Shown: one piece after another, positions 8,090-16,467 of the stretch
Layout: the number at the start of each line of letters is the position of its first letter
How positions within the stretch are numbered: position 1 is the first letter of the stretch
Origin: Methanobacteriota archaeon
GTDB taxonomy: Archaea; Thermoplasmatota; Poseidoniia; Poseidoniales; Thalassarchaeaceae
Direction of reading: 5' to 3'
DNA: 64,000 bases
NCBI GenBank assembly: GCA_004195615.1
Contig: PSPW01000002.1
Coordinates: forward strand, 159,888 to 223,887
Notes under the pieces: generated by a model
What the model saw: only the letters and a program-made list of their open reading frames with translations
Databases searched by the model: none
What the model was told of the DNA's origin: nothing
Program-made: the position numbers and the translations under genes

Positions 8090-9334
8090 TCACCATCCGT
8101 AATATTTCGCCCGGCTGTACCCGAATGCCAGCATCGCTGGGACGATCCTCTTGAAGTATAGTCCAGGCCTTCTCAGCAGTAGCCTGAATCCGACCATTGC
8201 CTTCCCCGTTGCTCCCATGTCGGACATCTCGTCTGGGAAGCAGGTCGCCATCACGGACATCTCATCGTCGGACAGCTCGAAGAGCGCGGTCTTCCCCCTC
8301 AGGATCTTGCCATAGGGTGGGAACTCCGCCTTCCACAGTCTGGTGTACTCAGACAATCTCTCCGAACTGAGGTTCCCCTCCGAGATAGCCTTGGCAGCAG
8401 TCTGAGCTGCGAAAACGGCTGATTTCAGTGCGAGGTGTGAGCCGCCCTCGAAGAGAGGGGAAGTGAATCCCGCAGCGTCACCGACTAGCATGAGTCCATC
8501 GTGGTGGGTACAATCGAAGGGGCCCGAGATGGGTATGGTCCCGCCGAAAGCCGGACTACCCTTCCCCTTCCAAGGGGGGAGGACCTGCTCCAAGCCGGAG
8601 AAGTGAGTGTCGGTGATGAATTCGTCCAACGCCTTCTTGGTCCTCGGTTTGTCCTCGGTCACTAGACCTACGTTCGCCCTCCCGTCGCACTTGGGAATCA
8701 TCCAGAGGTACCCCTTCTCGGCATATTTAGGCCAGATGTAGAAGTCCAAGTACCCATCATTAGGGACATCCAGCAGTTCGTACTGCATCCCTGCGACGAC
8801 CTTGCCCTTTGAATTCAATGGGGAGTCGCCATCGGGCTTCACCAAACGGGAGCAGACAGCAGCCACACCTGAGGCATCGATCACGATCTTGGCTCTGATG
8901 GGGAACTGGTCTCCCTTACCATCACAAATCCAACCTCCGAAGGAGTCGCCTTCCATCCTCTCCATCGAGAGCAGTTTGTGACGAAGGTGGAGGCTTGCTC
9001 CTGCGGCAACTGCCTCATCGGCGATCCACCTCTCGAACAGATGCTTCTCTAGGACGTACCCCTCCTCTGTAAGGCACTTATCAGTGCCATCGGGGAAGAT
9101 TACCCGTATCCCCTTGACTCTCTTGCTAATCACTTCCTCAGGGAGAGTCAGGTTGAGGTTCTGGCAGGCTATCTCGGAGATACACTCCCCACAGTGAACC
9201 GGGGTTCCGATCTCCGGATGATCTTCTATCAGGATAGTTGAGAGACCCTGCCTAGAGCATTGGAGAGCAGCGTTACCACCGCCCGGACCAGCGCCCACAA
9301 CAAGGACGTCACAGACAGTTCCTACCTCGTCCAC
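8090..9334 (-). CDS. Geranylgeranyl reductase family FAD-dependent oxidoreductase
   Basis: Probably saturates the isoprenoid chains of archaeal membrane lipids (digeranylgeranylglycerophospholipid reductase), though related enzymes reduce quinone side chains. The N-terminus has the FAD dinucleotide motif VVGAGPGGGNAALQCSRQG and then the family's CGECIS segment. The mid-protein GYLWMIPKCDGRANVGLV is the substrate-cavity motif, and LMLVGDAAGFTSPLFEGG is the second FAD site. Length (414 aa) fits the family. Its neighbours CcmF, UbiD and UbiA place it in a membrane lipid/quinone group. Confidence 0.9.
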   Translation of the reverse strand: MDEVGTVCDVLVVGAGPGGGNAALQCSRQGLSTILIEDHPEIGTPVHCGECISEIACQNLNLTLPEEVISKRVKGIRVIFPDGTDKCLTEEGYVLEKHLFERWIADEAVAAGASLHLRHKLLSMERMEGDSFGGWICDGKGDQFPIRAKIVIDASGVAAVCSRLVKPDGDSPLNSKGKVVAGMQYELLDVPNDGYLDFYIWPKYAEKGYLWMIPKCDGRANVGLVTEDKPRTKKALDEFITDTHFSGLEQVLPPWKGKGSPAFGGTIPISGPFDCTHHDGLMLVGDAAGFTSPLFEGGSHLALKSAVFAAQTAAKAISEGNLSSERLSEYTRLWKAEFPPYGKILRGKTALFELSDDEMSVMATCFPDEMSDMGATGKAMVGFRLLLRRPGLYFKRIVPAMLAFGYSRAKYYGW

Positions 9335-9427
9335 GGATTATCGGTAGAGCACCCATCAAAGAATCCGTCGGTTTGCAGTACCTCCTAGGAAGCGAACCTT
9401 CTCATGTCAGGAGCATCACGAATCGCC

Positions 9428-11293
9428 ATGGGTTGGAGGAGTCTCGAGGAGTTCATCAGAGCCCTAGAGGTGAGGGGCGAGTTACTCAGGGTTAGCCATC
9501 CAGTTGACGTGAGGTTTGAGGCTGGGTGCATTGCAGACCGACTAGTCAAGAAGGGGGGGCCTGCAGTGGTCTTCGATCAACCAAGACTCGAGGATGGGAG
9601 AATAAGCAGATTCCCCCTTGCGATGAACCTCTTTGGTACAAGAGAGAGAACGAACCTCGCGTTGGGGGTGGATGAGCCAAGTGATATTGGAGAAATGATG
9701 GTCGGATTGATGAAGCCAGACATAGGGGCCATCCTAAAGAGACCCTGGACGGGAATTCACTTACTCAGACAAGGGATTTCAATGGCTCCCAAGAGGGTCT
9801 CGAGAGGGAAGTGCCAGCAAGTCAGTATCGATGATCCAGATGTGACCAAACTGCCCATACCCATCACCTGGCCTCATGATGGTGGTCCGTTCATGACACT
9901 ACCACTAGTTGTAACCGCCGATCCGGAGACTGGAACCCATAACATGGGGATGTACAGGAGTCAGGTCTTCGGACCCAAGGAAGTTGGACTTCACTGGCAG
10001 AAGCACAAGCATGGGGCAGACCATGCAGACTCCTCTGAAGGGAGGATGCCGGTGGCGATTTGTCTCGGAGGGCCTCCCCAGGTAATATTCAGCTCAATCT
10101 CCCCACTACCAGATAATCTCTCAGAGTACGAATTTGCGGGTCTTCTCAGTGGAAGGAGGTTGAGAATCACGAAATGTCAGACGAATGAACTGTGGGTACC
10201 CGCGGACTGCGACTTCGTAATCGAAGGGTACACAATCCCAGGTGAGACTAGGATGGAGGGGCCATTCGGTGATCACTTCGGACACTACTCGCTGGAAGAC
10301 GAGTATCCTGTAATGCACGTAACTGCAATCACCCACAAAAAGGACCCGACAGTACCGATGACTATCGTAGGAGTCCCACCCATGGAAGACGGTTTTCTCG
10401 GTGAGGCGATTGGGGATGCCTTGTTGCCCGTTCTGAAGTTCCAGCACCGGGATATTGTTGATGCATTCCTACCGTTGGAGACGGGTTTTCACAACCTAGC
10501 GATTGTTTCCTCCAAGCAGAGGTTCCCTCGCCAGGCTAGGAAGACTGCTTTGGGTCTACTGGGTGCTGGCCAGATGATGTTCCTCAAGGTGGTGGTGGTT
10601 GTGGACGAGAATCATACTGTAAAGGATCTCGACTCACTTCTTGACGCTCTGGAGAACAGAGTCAGCATCCCCGATGATCTTGTGACTCTGAAGGGGATGG
10701 TGGCTGACTCATTGGCGCACACTTCCCCGTGGGAGAACATTCACGACAAACTGATAATCGATGCGACAACACCTGTCGAGGGAGACCCGATAGAAAATAC
10801 CGATTTGGGTCCTGTGAGCAATTCACTGGTCATTTCGGCATCGGCCATTGATGGGGTCACTCAAGCCAGAATGCTACGCCCCTCGATGATGGTGATCACT
10901 ACTGAGATTGAAGGAGGTCCGAAGCCGGAGGAGAGCATGGAGGATGCCAACGAGCATTTGGCAAGCCTCCAGAGAGAGAGGTTTGCTTCCATCAGGGATT
11001 CGATTTGGAGATTGGGGGCATCCAAGGGACTGAAGTGGTTGTTCATCACCGACTCGGATGTGGACTTGGAGAGCGAAGATTGGAGGAGGAGGCTGCTATG
11101 GCAGCTATTCTGCAGGTTCGATGTCGGAAGGGACCTGCACTTCGATGAGGCGGGGACGAGGGTTGCTTGGGATGCGACTGCTCCGATCCCATCGGAAGCC
11201 GGTCCATTGCCAGTTCGTAGATGGCCTGCAGTCACACTGCACGACCCTGATCTCGTTCAGAAGATTGACTCATGGCTCTCAAAGAGGTTGTAA
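9428..11293 (+). CDS. UbiD family (prenylated-FMN) decarboxylase
   Basis: Decarboxylase using prenylated FMN, acting on aromatic or alpha,beta-unsaturated acids. Family blocks visible are MGWRSLEEFIRALEVRGELLRV at the start, PITWPHDGGPFMTLPLV, HNMGMYRSQVFGP, and EMDGPFGDH-like MEGPFGDHFGHY. The 621-aa length is longer than UbiD (about 490), with an extended C-terminus. The UbiA gene begins one base after the stop, favouring menaquinone-type quinone synthesis (MqnL/MqnP-like) over the anhydromevalonate role known for some archaeal UbiD proteins. An ATG at 9404 would add eight residues lacking family similarity. Confidence 0.88.
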   Translation: MGWRSLEEFIRALEVRGELLRVSHPVDVRFEAGCIADRLVKKGGPAVVFDQPRLEDGRISRFPLAMNLFGTRERTNLALGVDEPSDIGEMMVGLMKPDIGAILKRPWTGIHLLRQGISMAPKRVSRGKCQQVSIDDPDVTKLPIPITWPHDGGPFMTLPLVVTADPETGTHNMGMYRSQVFGPKEVGLHWQKHKHGADHADSSEGRMPVAICLGGPPQVIFSSISPLPDNLSEYEFAGLLSGRRLRITKCQTNELWVPADCDFVIEGYTIPGETRMEGPFGDHFGHYSLEDEYPVMHVTAITHKKDPTVPMTIVGVPPMEDGFLGEAIGDALLPVLKFQHRDIVDAFLPLETGFHNLAIVSSKQRFPRQARKTALGLLGAGQMMFLKVVVVVDENHTVKDLDSLLDALENRVSIPDDLVTLKGMVADSLAHTSPWENIHDKLIIDATTPVEGDPIENTDLGPVSNSLVISASAIDGVTQARMLRPSMMVITTEIEGGPKPEESMEDANEHLASLQRERFASIRDSIWRLGASKGLKWLFITDSDVDLESEDWRRRLLWQLFCRFDVGRDLHFDEAGTRVAWDATAPIPSEAGPLPVRRWPAVTLHDPDLVQKIDSWLSKRL

Positions 11294-11294
11294 T

Positions 11295-12251
11295 ATGGGT
11301 CTGAAGGAGATGCTGGAGTTCGTCAAGGTTGAACATACGCTGTTCTCACTTCCCTTCGTCCTAATCGGCTTCGTACTAGCGGACCATGAGTTCGGGAGCG
11401 AGAGAATGGACGTCTTCTGGATCATCGTGGCAGCTGTCGGTGCCAGAGGCCTTGCAATGGCGCTGAACAGGATTATCGATCGGGAAATCGATTCTTCAAA
11501 TCCCCGAACTTCCTCTAGGCACCTGCCATCGGGGACTATGTCGATTCAGACCGCATGGATTCTCTCAACAGCATTCCTGGGGATGCTATTGTTTGCTGCG
11601 TGGATGTTGAACGAGGTGGCTCTGAAGATGGCTTGGCTTCCTGTGATAGCATTCGTTATTTACCCATATACGAAGAGGTTCTTCTGGATTTGTCACTTCT
11701 GGATAGGTTTCTGCCTGGCACTTGCTCCAGCAGGGGCCTGGGTTGCAATTGCAGCAGATACCCATGGTTGGGCATCCATTACCGGAATGCATGATGGTCG
11801 GACTGAGTTCCTCTGGTTCCCAGAAGTATTTTTCATTTCATTGGGAGTGGCTCTCTGGATCTCTGCTTTCGATATCAACTACGCCCTAATGGACAAGGAT
11901 GTGGACCGAGATCAGGGAATTCGATCGTTCCCTGCTAGTTTTGGCAATATAGCAACTAGAAATCTTAGCGTTGCTTTGACCATCGGATGGATGGTGTGCT
12001 TTCTCCTTACTGGGATGCACGAGTTCACAGAATCCAGGAGATTTCGAAACACGTTTTGGATCCTTTCTGTTGTATTCATGGCACTAGTCAACATCTTTGT
12101 GATGACCAAAGCCGCTGAATCAGCATCAGAGTCTGTCGAAGAAATGGATAGGTATCAGAAGATCCTATTCCGTTCGTCCATGCTCACTGGGTGGATTCTT
12201 CTAGCCAGCATCATGTACGTAGACTACTTCAGTGACGGGTTGTTTGATTGA
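11295..12251 (+). CDS. UbiA family prenyltransferase (quinone biosynthesis)
   Basis: Integral membrane prenyltransferase joining a polyprenyl chain to an aromatic acceptor. Both Mg-diphosphate motifs are present: NRIIDREID (NxxxDxxxD) and later DINYALMDKDVDRDQG (DxxxD-type). About eight membrane helices fit the family, and 318 aa is typical. The start chosen is the ATG one base after the UbiD stop; further upstream the frame only overlaps UbiD coding sequence. Pairing with UbiD suggests a 4-hydroxybenzoate or futalosine-derived naphthoate acceptor, but the substrate cannot be read from sequence. Confidence 0.92.
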   Translation: MGLKEMLEFVKVEHTLFSLPFVLIGFVLADHEFGSERMDVFWIIVAAVGARGLAMALNRIIDREIDSSNPRTSSRHLPSGTMSIQTAWILSTAFLGMLLFAAWMLNEVALKMAWLPVIAFVIYPYTKRFFWICHFWIGFCLALAPAGAWVAIAADTHGWASITGMHDGRTEFLWFPEVFFISLGVALWISAFDINYALMDKDVDRDQGIRSFPASFGNIATRNLSVALTIGWMVCFLLTGMHEFTESRRFRNTFWILSVVFMALVNIFVMTKAAESASESVEEMDRYQKILFRSSMLTGWILLASIMYVDYFSDGLFD

Positions 12252-12260
12252 GGCGTTGGG

Positions 12261-14531
12261 ATGTTCAGACTTCACGCAGACTATGAGACCGCGGGTGATC
12301 AGCAGCAGGCTATTGACCAGTTAGTGAGGCAGCTGGAAGGAGGACAAGAAAGATGTGTTCTGCTTGGAGTGACCGGATCGGGAAAGACCTTCGCTATGGC
12401 CAAGGTCATTGAGAGGCTGCAACTTCCAACACTGATACTCTCGCACAACAAGACACTAGCACGTCAGATTTGGCAGGAGATGTCCGGTCTGTTCCCAGAG
12501 AACTCTGTTGAATACTTCGTTAGCTACTATGACTACTACCAGCCCGAGGCGTACATCCCTGGTCGCGACATGTACATCGACAAGGAGCTTCAGATGAATG
12601 AACGCATCGAACAGGAGCGATTCTCAACTGTTGCCTCCCTTGTTTCTCGACCGGATGTCATCACGATTGGGTCCGTTTCAACGATCTACGGTCTGAACCC
12701 GCCCGAGGTCTTCCAGCAGAATCACCTCAGGCTACACGTTGGCCAGAAGGCTGACCCGCAGGAAATCGTCAGAGAGCTGGTGGGACTGCAGTACCGTAGG
12801 ACTGCTGGAGAGATTACCAGAGGCGACGTTCGCCTCAGAGGCGAGGTTCTTGACGTGTGGATGCCAAGCAGGGACGATCCAATCAGAGTCAGATTCGGTT
12901 GGGAGGGGATTGAGAGGATCCAAGTCTGCGAGGCGGTCTCATGGGAACCTCTCGACGAGTTCGAGGAGGCTTGGATTCATCCTAGAGAGTTTTACATGAC
13001 AAGTGAGGAGAGGTTCAAGCAAGCACTAGAGGACATCGAGTACGAATTGGAAGGCAGGTTGGACTGGTTCGAGTCTAAAGGTGAGAGTTTGGAGGCTCAT
13101 AGACTGGATCAGCGGACAAGATTCGACCTAGAAATGCTGAACGAGGTTGGATCGTGCAAGGGAGTAGAGAACTATTCCATGCACTTCGACGGCCGAACCA
13201 GGGGCGAGAGATCGTACTGTCTGCTTGACTTCTTTGCAAGTAATGGAGAACAGTTCCATGGTGGATCAGATAGATATCTGGTCATCATGGATGAGTCGCA
13301 TGTCACTCTGCCTCAGGTTGGAGGAATGTATGGTGGTGACTACTCCAGAAAGAAGAACCTGATTGACCATGGATTTAGGCTACCATCGGCATATGACAAC
13401 CGTCCACTTCGAGTGGATGAGTTTCAAGATCTAATCCCCCAGATGATGTATGTCAGTGCCACACCTGGCGAAAGGGAGCTAAGGCATCTGGCAGAAGTTA
13501 CCGGGCAAGAAGTCCCAAAGGGCCTGATGCACGTTGATGGAGGGGGAGGGGCGAGAAAGTCCGAATCTGGGAAACCCAAATCAAAGCACAGTATGGAAGA
13601 GTTGCTTGAGAAAGTTGAAGGCATAGCAAAGATGGAGATTAGACCAACTGGGCTTCTTGACCCAATAATCGAGGTGAGGTCTACGGGGGGACAGGTTCAG
13701 GATCTGCTAAGTGAGATAGGCGAAAGGGTAAGTCGTGACCAGAGAGTTCTCGTTACCGTGATGACTATCAAGTTTGCAGAAGAGGTTGCAGAGTATTTGG
13801 AAAAGATGGGAGTCAAAGCCCACTACCTACACAGCGAGATTGACACCCTAGATCGTACAGAGATTATCAAGGCCCTAAGACTAGGTATCATTGACGTAAT
13901 TGTAGGAATTAATTTGTTGAGAGAGGGTCTCGATATACCAGAGGTCTCGTTGGTTGCGATCTTCGATGCTGACAAGCAAGGTTTCCTCAGAAATGAGCGA
14001 TCGCTGCTTCAGACCATAGGTAGGGCATCACGTAACGAAAACGGCTCGGTCATCCTGTATGCAGACTCAATCTCTCCGGCCATGGAGGCAGCGATCAACC
14101 AGACTGTCAAAAGAAGGGTTCTGCAGGGAAAACACAACGAAGAGAATGGAATCGTCCCGAAGACCATCCAGAAGGCACTCCCTGTGATGGGGACCGAAAT
14201 AGAAGATTTGTTTTCAAGAGTGGCTGGCACAGGAAGTGGTGGTGGACGGAGGATGGTAGCCAAGCCTCCGGGAAAGAAGGGGCTGGAAGGTCTGGCGAAG
14301 AAGTTCGGTCTAGGCGCCGGCATGTGGAACACATCCGATTCTGTTCTTGATAATGTCAGTCAACCGGAATGGGTCGGAGACCTGGGGGGAGGCCAAGAGG
14401 AGCATAGAGAATCTACAGACCTAATTTCTAGGCTCGAAATGGAGATGCGGCAAGCTGCGGATAGGCTTGACTTCGAGAGAGCTGCTAGCCTTAGGGACAG
14501 GATTTTCAGGCTTCAGAATGCGACCAATTGA
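12261..14531 (+). CDS. uvrB: Excinuclease ABC subunit B
   Basis: DNA damage verification subunit of bacterial-type nucleotide excision repair. The Walker A motif GVTGSGKTF lies near residue 38, followed by SHNKTLARQIWQEM and the beta-hairpin region YYDYYQPEAYIPGRDMYIDK. Helicase motifs DESHVTLPQ, SATPG, GINLLREGLDIPEVSLV and QTIGRASRN follow, and a C-terminal UVR motif (LDFERAASLRDRI) binds UvrA or UvrC. It is about 80 residues longer than usual, with a Gly/Lys/Ser-rich insert near residues 425-445 and a longer linker before the UVR motif. No uvrA or uvrC is in the window. Such genes in archaea are generally considered acquired from bacteria. Confidence 0.97.
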   Translation: MFRLHADYETAGDQQQAIDQLVRQLEGGQERCVLLGVTGSGKTFAMAKVIERLQLPTLILSHNKTLARQIWQEMSGLFPENSVEYFVSYYDYYQPEAYIPGRDMYIDKELQMNERIEQERFSTVASLVSRPDVITIGSVSTIYGLNPPEVFQQNHLRLHVGQKADPQEIVRELVGLQYRRTAGEITRGDVRLRGEVLDVWMPSRDDPIRVRFGWEGIERIQVCEAVSWEPLDEFEEAWIHPREFYMTSEERFKQALEDIEYELEGRLDWFESKGESLEAHRLDQRTRFDLEMLNEVGSCKGVENYSMHFDGRTRGERSYCLLDFFASNGEQFHGGSDRYLVIMDESHVTLPQVGGMYGGDYSRKKNLIDHGFRLPSAYDNRPLRVDEFQDLIPQMMYVSATPGERELRHLAEVTGQEVPKGLMHVDGGGGARKSESGKPKSKHSMEELLEKVEGIAKMEIRPTGLLDPIIEVRSTGGQVQDLLSEIGERVSRDQRVLVTVMTIKFAEEVAEYLEKMGVKAHYLHSEIDTLDRTEIIKALRLGIIDVIVGINLLREGLDIPEVSLVAIFDADKQGFLRNERSLLQTIGRASRNENGSVILYADSISPAMEAAINQTVKRRVLQGKHNEENGIVPKTIQKALPVMGTEIEDLFSRVAGTGSGGGRRMVAKPPGKKGLEGLAKKFGLGAGMWNTSDSVLDNVSQPEWVGDLGGGQEEHRESTDLISRLEMEMRQAADRLDFERAASLRDRIFRLQNATN

Positions 14532-14555
14532 AGCCCAGTGTCCAGTGCGAATCCC

Positions 14556-15548
14556 ATGGACGGCTACTCGCGGGACGATTTCGACGTCCCAGTCGAAGAC
14601 TATGACTTCTCGAGCGTCTCAGACGTTCGCTCACTGATTGACCAGATGGGCATGGCTGGTGGTTTCACCGCAACGAAATTGGCTCGTGCCAGAGATATCC
14701 TTAGGAATGCTATTTCTCAGTCTGGTGATGAAGGATTCCTCAACTGGCTTTCCTTCCCCGCTTGCTTGTGTGCTACTGGAACTAGGGGATTTTTCGTTGA
14801 GGCCTTGAAGAGAAAGGCATACAATGTTGTAATTACCACCTGTGGAACACTCGACCATGACATCGCAAGGACGTACAGGGACTATTTCCATGGTGATTTC
14901 AGCCTAGACGACATCGCATTGGGAAAGGAAGGACTGAACAGACTTGGCAATGTTGTAATCCCTAACGAATGCTATGGTGAGATATTGGAGAGGGTCTTGC
15001 TACCTTGGCTAAGTGAGATTGAGGACGAGAGGAAGAACCAAAATAATAGCAATCCATGGAGAGGTTTTGGTTCAGTGGAGCTTTGCTGGGCAATTGGGGA
15101 CAGGATCGATGACGAGAGTTCCTTACTCCACTGGGTTGCAAAGAACAGAATCCCCATGGTCATCCCGGGTCTGACTGACGGTTCAATAGGATCACAATTG
15201 TTCATGCACAGACAAAGAAGCCCGGATTTCATGGTAGACGTTCTGGCGGATGAACAAATCCTATCCGACATGATATGGACGGCAAACGAGAGTCATGGAC
15301 TGATGATAGGAGGGGGAATCTCGAAGCATCACGTAATTTGGTGGAATCAATTTAGAGAGGAGTCGGGGATGGATTCGGCGGTTTCGATTACGACTGCATC
15401 TGAGTTTGATGGTTCCCTATCGGGAGCTAGACTCAAGGAGGCTATTTCTTGGGGCAAGATAAGACCTGAGGCAGACCAGATTGTAGTTGAGGGTGAGGCA
15501 AGTCTTATTCTGCCTCTTCTCGGTTCGGATCTATTTGGAAATAAATGA
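14556..15548 (+). CDS. dys: Deoxyhypusine synthase
   Basis: Transfers the butylamine of spermidine to a lysine of aIF5A in an NAD-dependent reaction. Family landmarks are MGMAGGFTATKLARA, the TTCGTLDHDIARTY NAD/spermidine region, and the catalytic-lysine motif GGGISKHHVIWWN. These are followed by TTASEFDGSLSGARLKEAISWGKI. Length is normal for archaeal enzymes. The ATG at 14556 is used; a GTG at 14538 would add six residues and sits 7 bases after the uvrB stop. The substrate gene for aIF5A is not in the window. Confidence 0.95.
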   Translation: MDGYSRDDFDVPVEDYDFSSVSDVRSLIDQMGMAGGFTATKLARARDILRNAISQSGDEGFLNWLSFPACLCATGTRGFFVEALKRKAYNVVITTCGTLDHDIARTYRDYFHGDFSLDDIALGKEGLNRLGNVVIPNECYGEILERVLLPWLSEIEDERKNQNNSNPWRGFGSVELCWAIGDRIDDESSLLHWVAKNRIPMVIPGLTDGSIGSQLFMHRQRSPDFMVDVLADEQILSDMIWTANESHGLMIGGGISKHHVIWWNQFREESGMDSAVSITTASEFDGSLSGARLKEAISWGKIRPEADQIVVEGEASLILPLLGSDLFGNK

Positions 15549-15569
15549 GAAGTGTGCCGGAGAAACGGC

Positions 15570-15576
15570 TATTAAT
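15570..15576 (+). promoter_or_regulatory. TATA box giving a probably leaderless transcript of the Hc1-like gene
   Basis: TATTAAT is centred 25 bases before the ATG at 15598, which is the standard TATA-to-start distance in archaea. Transcription would therefore begin at or beside the start codon, and no Shine-Dalgarno sequence is present, in agreement with a leaderless mRNA. Confidence 0.45.
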
Positions 15577-15597
15577 CTGTATTTTCCGTAGAATGCT

Positions 15598-15780
15598 ATG
15601 TCAGTAAGAGAAATGATTCAGGACATGATTAATGAGTTGGCGGAGGTTCTCGGTGATGCTGAGAAGCATGACTCCGGGAATAATGCAGCAGGAACCCGAA
15701 TTCGAAAGGTGATGCAAACATGCAAAGGTCTTGCTCAAGACGTTAGAGTGAAGGTACAGAGCGATAAGAATTCTCGTTGA
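15598..15780 (+). CDS. Histone H1-like (Hc1-type) nucleoid protein
   Basis: A 60-residue basic helical protein resembling the N-terminal domain of chlamydial Hc1 and its Bacteroidetes relatives. The shared core is an alpha-helix, then a Gly-Asn-Asn-Ala-Ala-Gly-Thr-Arg turn (HDSGNNAAGTRIRKVMQ), then a second helix KGLAQDVRVKVQ. The Lys/Ala/Pro-rich tail of Hc1 is missing, leaving only a short basic end. It is short but clearly structured, with its own TATA box. Its stop is one base from the convergent gene. Confidence 0.75.
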   Translation: MSVREMIQDMINELAEVLGDAEKHDSGNNAAGTRIRKVMQTCKGLAQDVRVKVQSDKNSR

Positions 15781-15781
15781 G

Positions 15782-16453
15782 TTATTTTGCGCTGGCAATC
15801 ATTTCCATCAGAGAGACTCGCATTGGAACCAATGGGTGCCATCCATCTCCCCTTATTTTGATCAAAACCTCGTGGAGATTACTCAAGTCGGGTTTTTCTG
15901 CAATTTCAGAATGAATCCCCCTTACTGGACTAGGGACTTCGGATAATGATTCAACGGTGTGAGAATGATTGATTGCATTATTGTAGCGTTCCCAGAGTAC
16001 TCTGATTTCGTCTGCGACATCCTCCATCTCCCATGATCTTCTGCCGCACATTCTATAATTTCCGTCGGGTATGTTTTCTTTCTCATTCAGACAAATAGTA
16101 GATATTGCGTCAACTACATCCCTAACGTTGATCCAGAATCTAATATTGGATTCTTGAGCTGGTTGCTTTCCACTCATTATCTGCTCAATCCAATCAATCA
16201 TTATTCCATTACCCCATTTTCTACCACCATTTGGGATTATGACATCAGACAGTTCGATTACGATTCCTGAGTTTGAGAATCTTGAACCATGAGGGATGAT
16301 TGCGATGTCACAGTTCTCTTGGCCATCAATCTGAATCGTTACGTCTGCTTTTTCTACCTGGTCTACAATTGATGCTCCAGCTCGTTGAAGCCTTTCCTCC
16401 AGAGCTTCTCTGAGACCGTCTAAAGGTCCTGAAACATGCACACTTTTGAGCAT
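15782..16453 (-). CDS. Degenerate NAD-dependent epimerase/SDR-like protein
   Basis: The 223-residue protein resembles the extended short-chain dehydrogenase/epimerase fold but has lost key parts. The N-terminus keeps the shape of the nucleotide loop (VHVSGPLDGLREALEERL) without the GxxGxxG glycines, and no YxxxK catalytic pair is seen. The C-terminal substrate-domain portion is better preserved: RFWINVRDVVDAISTICLN (RDFVHVDDVA-like) and PDGNYRMCGRRSWEMEDVADEI. A binding rather than catalytic role is likely. It lies 14 bases after the aminotransferase on the same strand, so the two probably form an operon. Confidence 0.6.
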   Translation of the reverse strand: MLKSVHVSGPLDGLREALEERLQRAGASIVDQVEKADVTIQIDGQENCDIAIIPHGSRFSNSGIVIELSDVIIPNGGRKWGNGIMIDWIEQIMSGKQPAQESNIRFWINVRDVVDAISTICLNEKENIPDGNYRMCGRRSWEMEDVADEIRVLWERYNNAINHSHTVESLSEVPSPVRGIHSEIAEKPDLSNLHEVLIKIRGDGWHPLVPMRVSLMEMIASAK

Positions 16454-16467
16454 GGCAACGCATCTGT

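Noticed and set aside
11058..11294. Upstream extension of the UbiA gene
   Set aside because: The frame is open but overlaps UbiD coding sequence and encodes no recognisable part; the ATG one base after the UbiD stop matches the family N-terminus.
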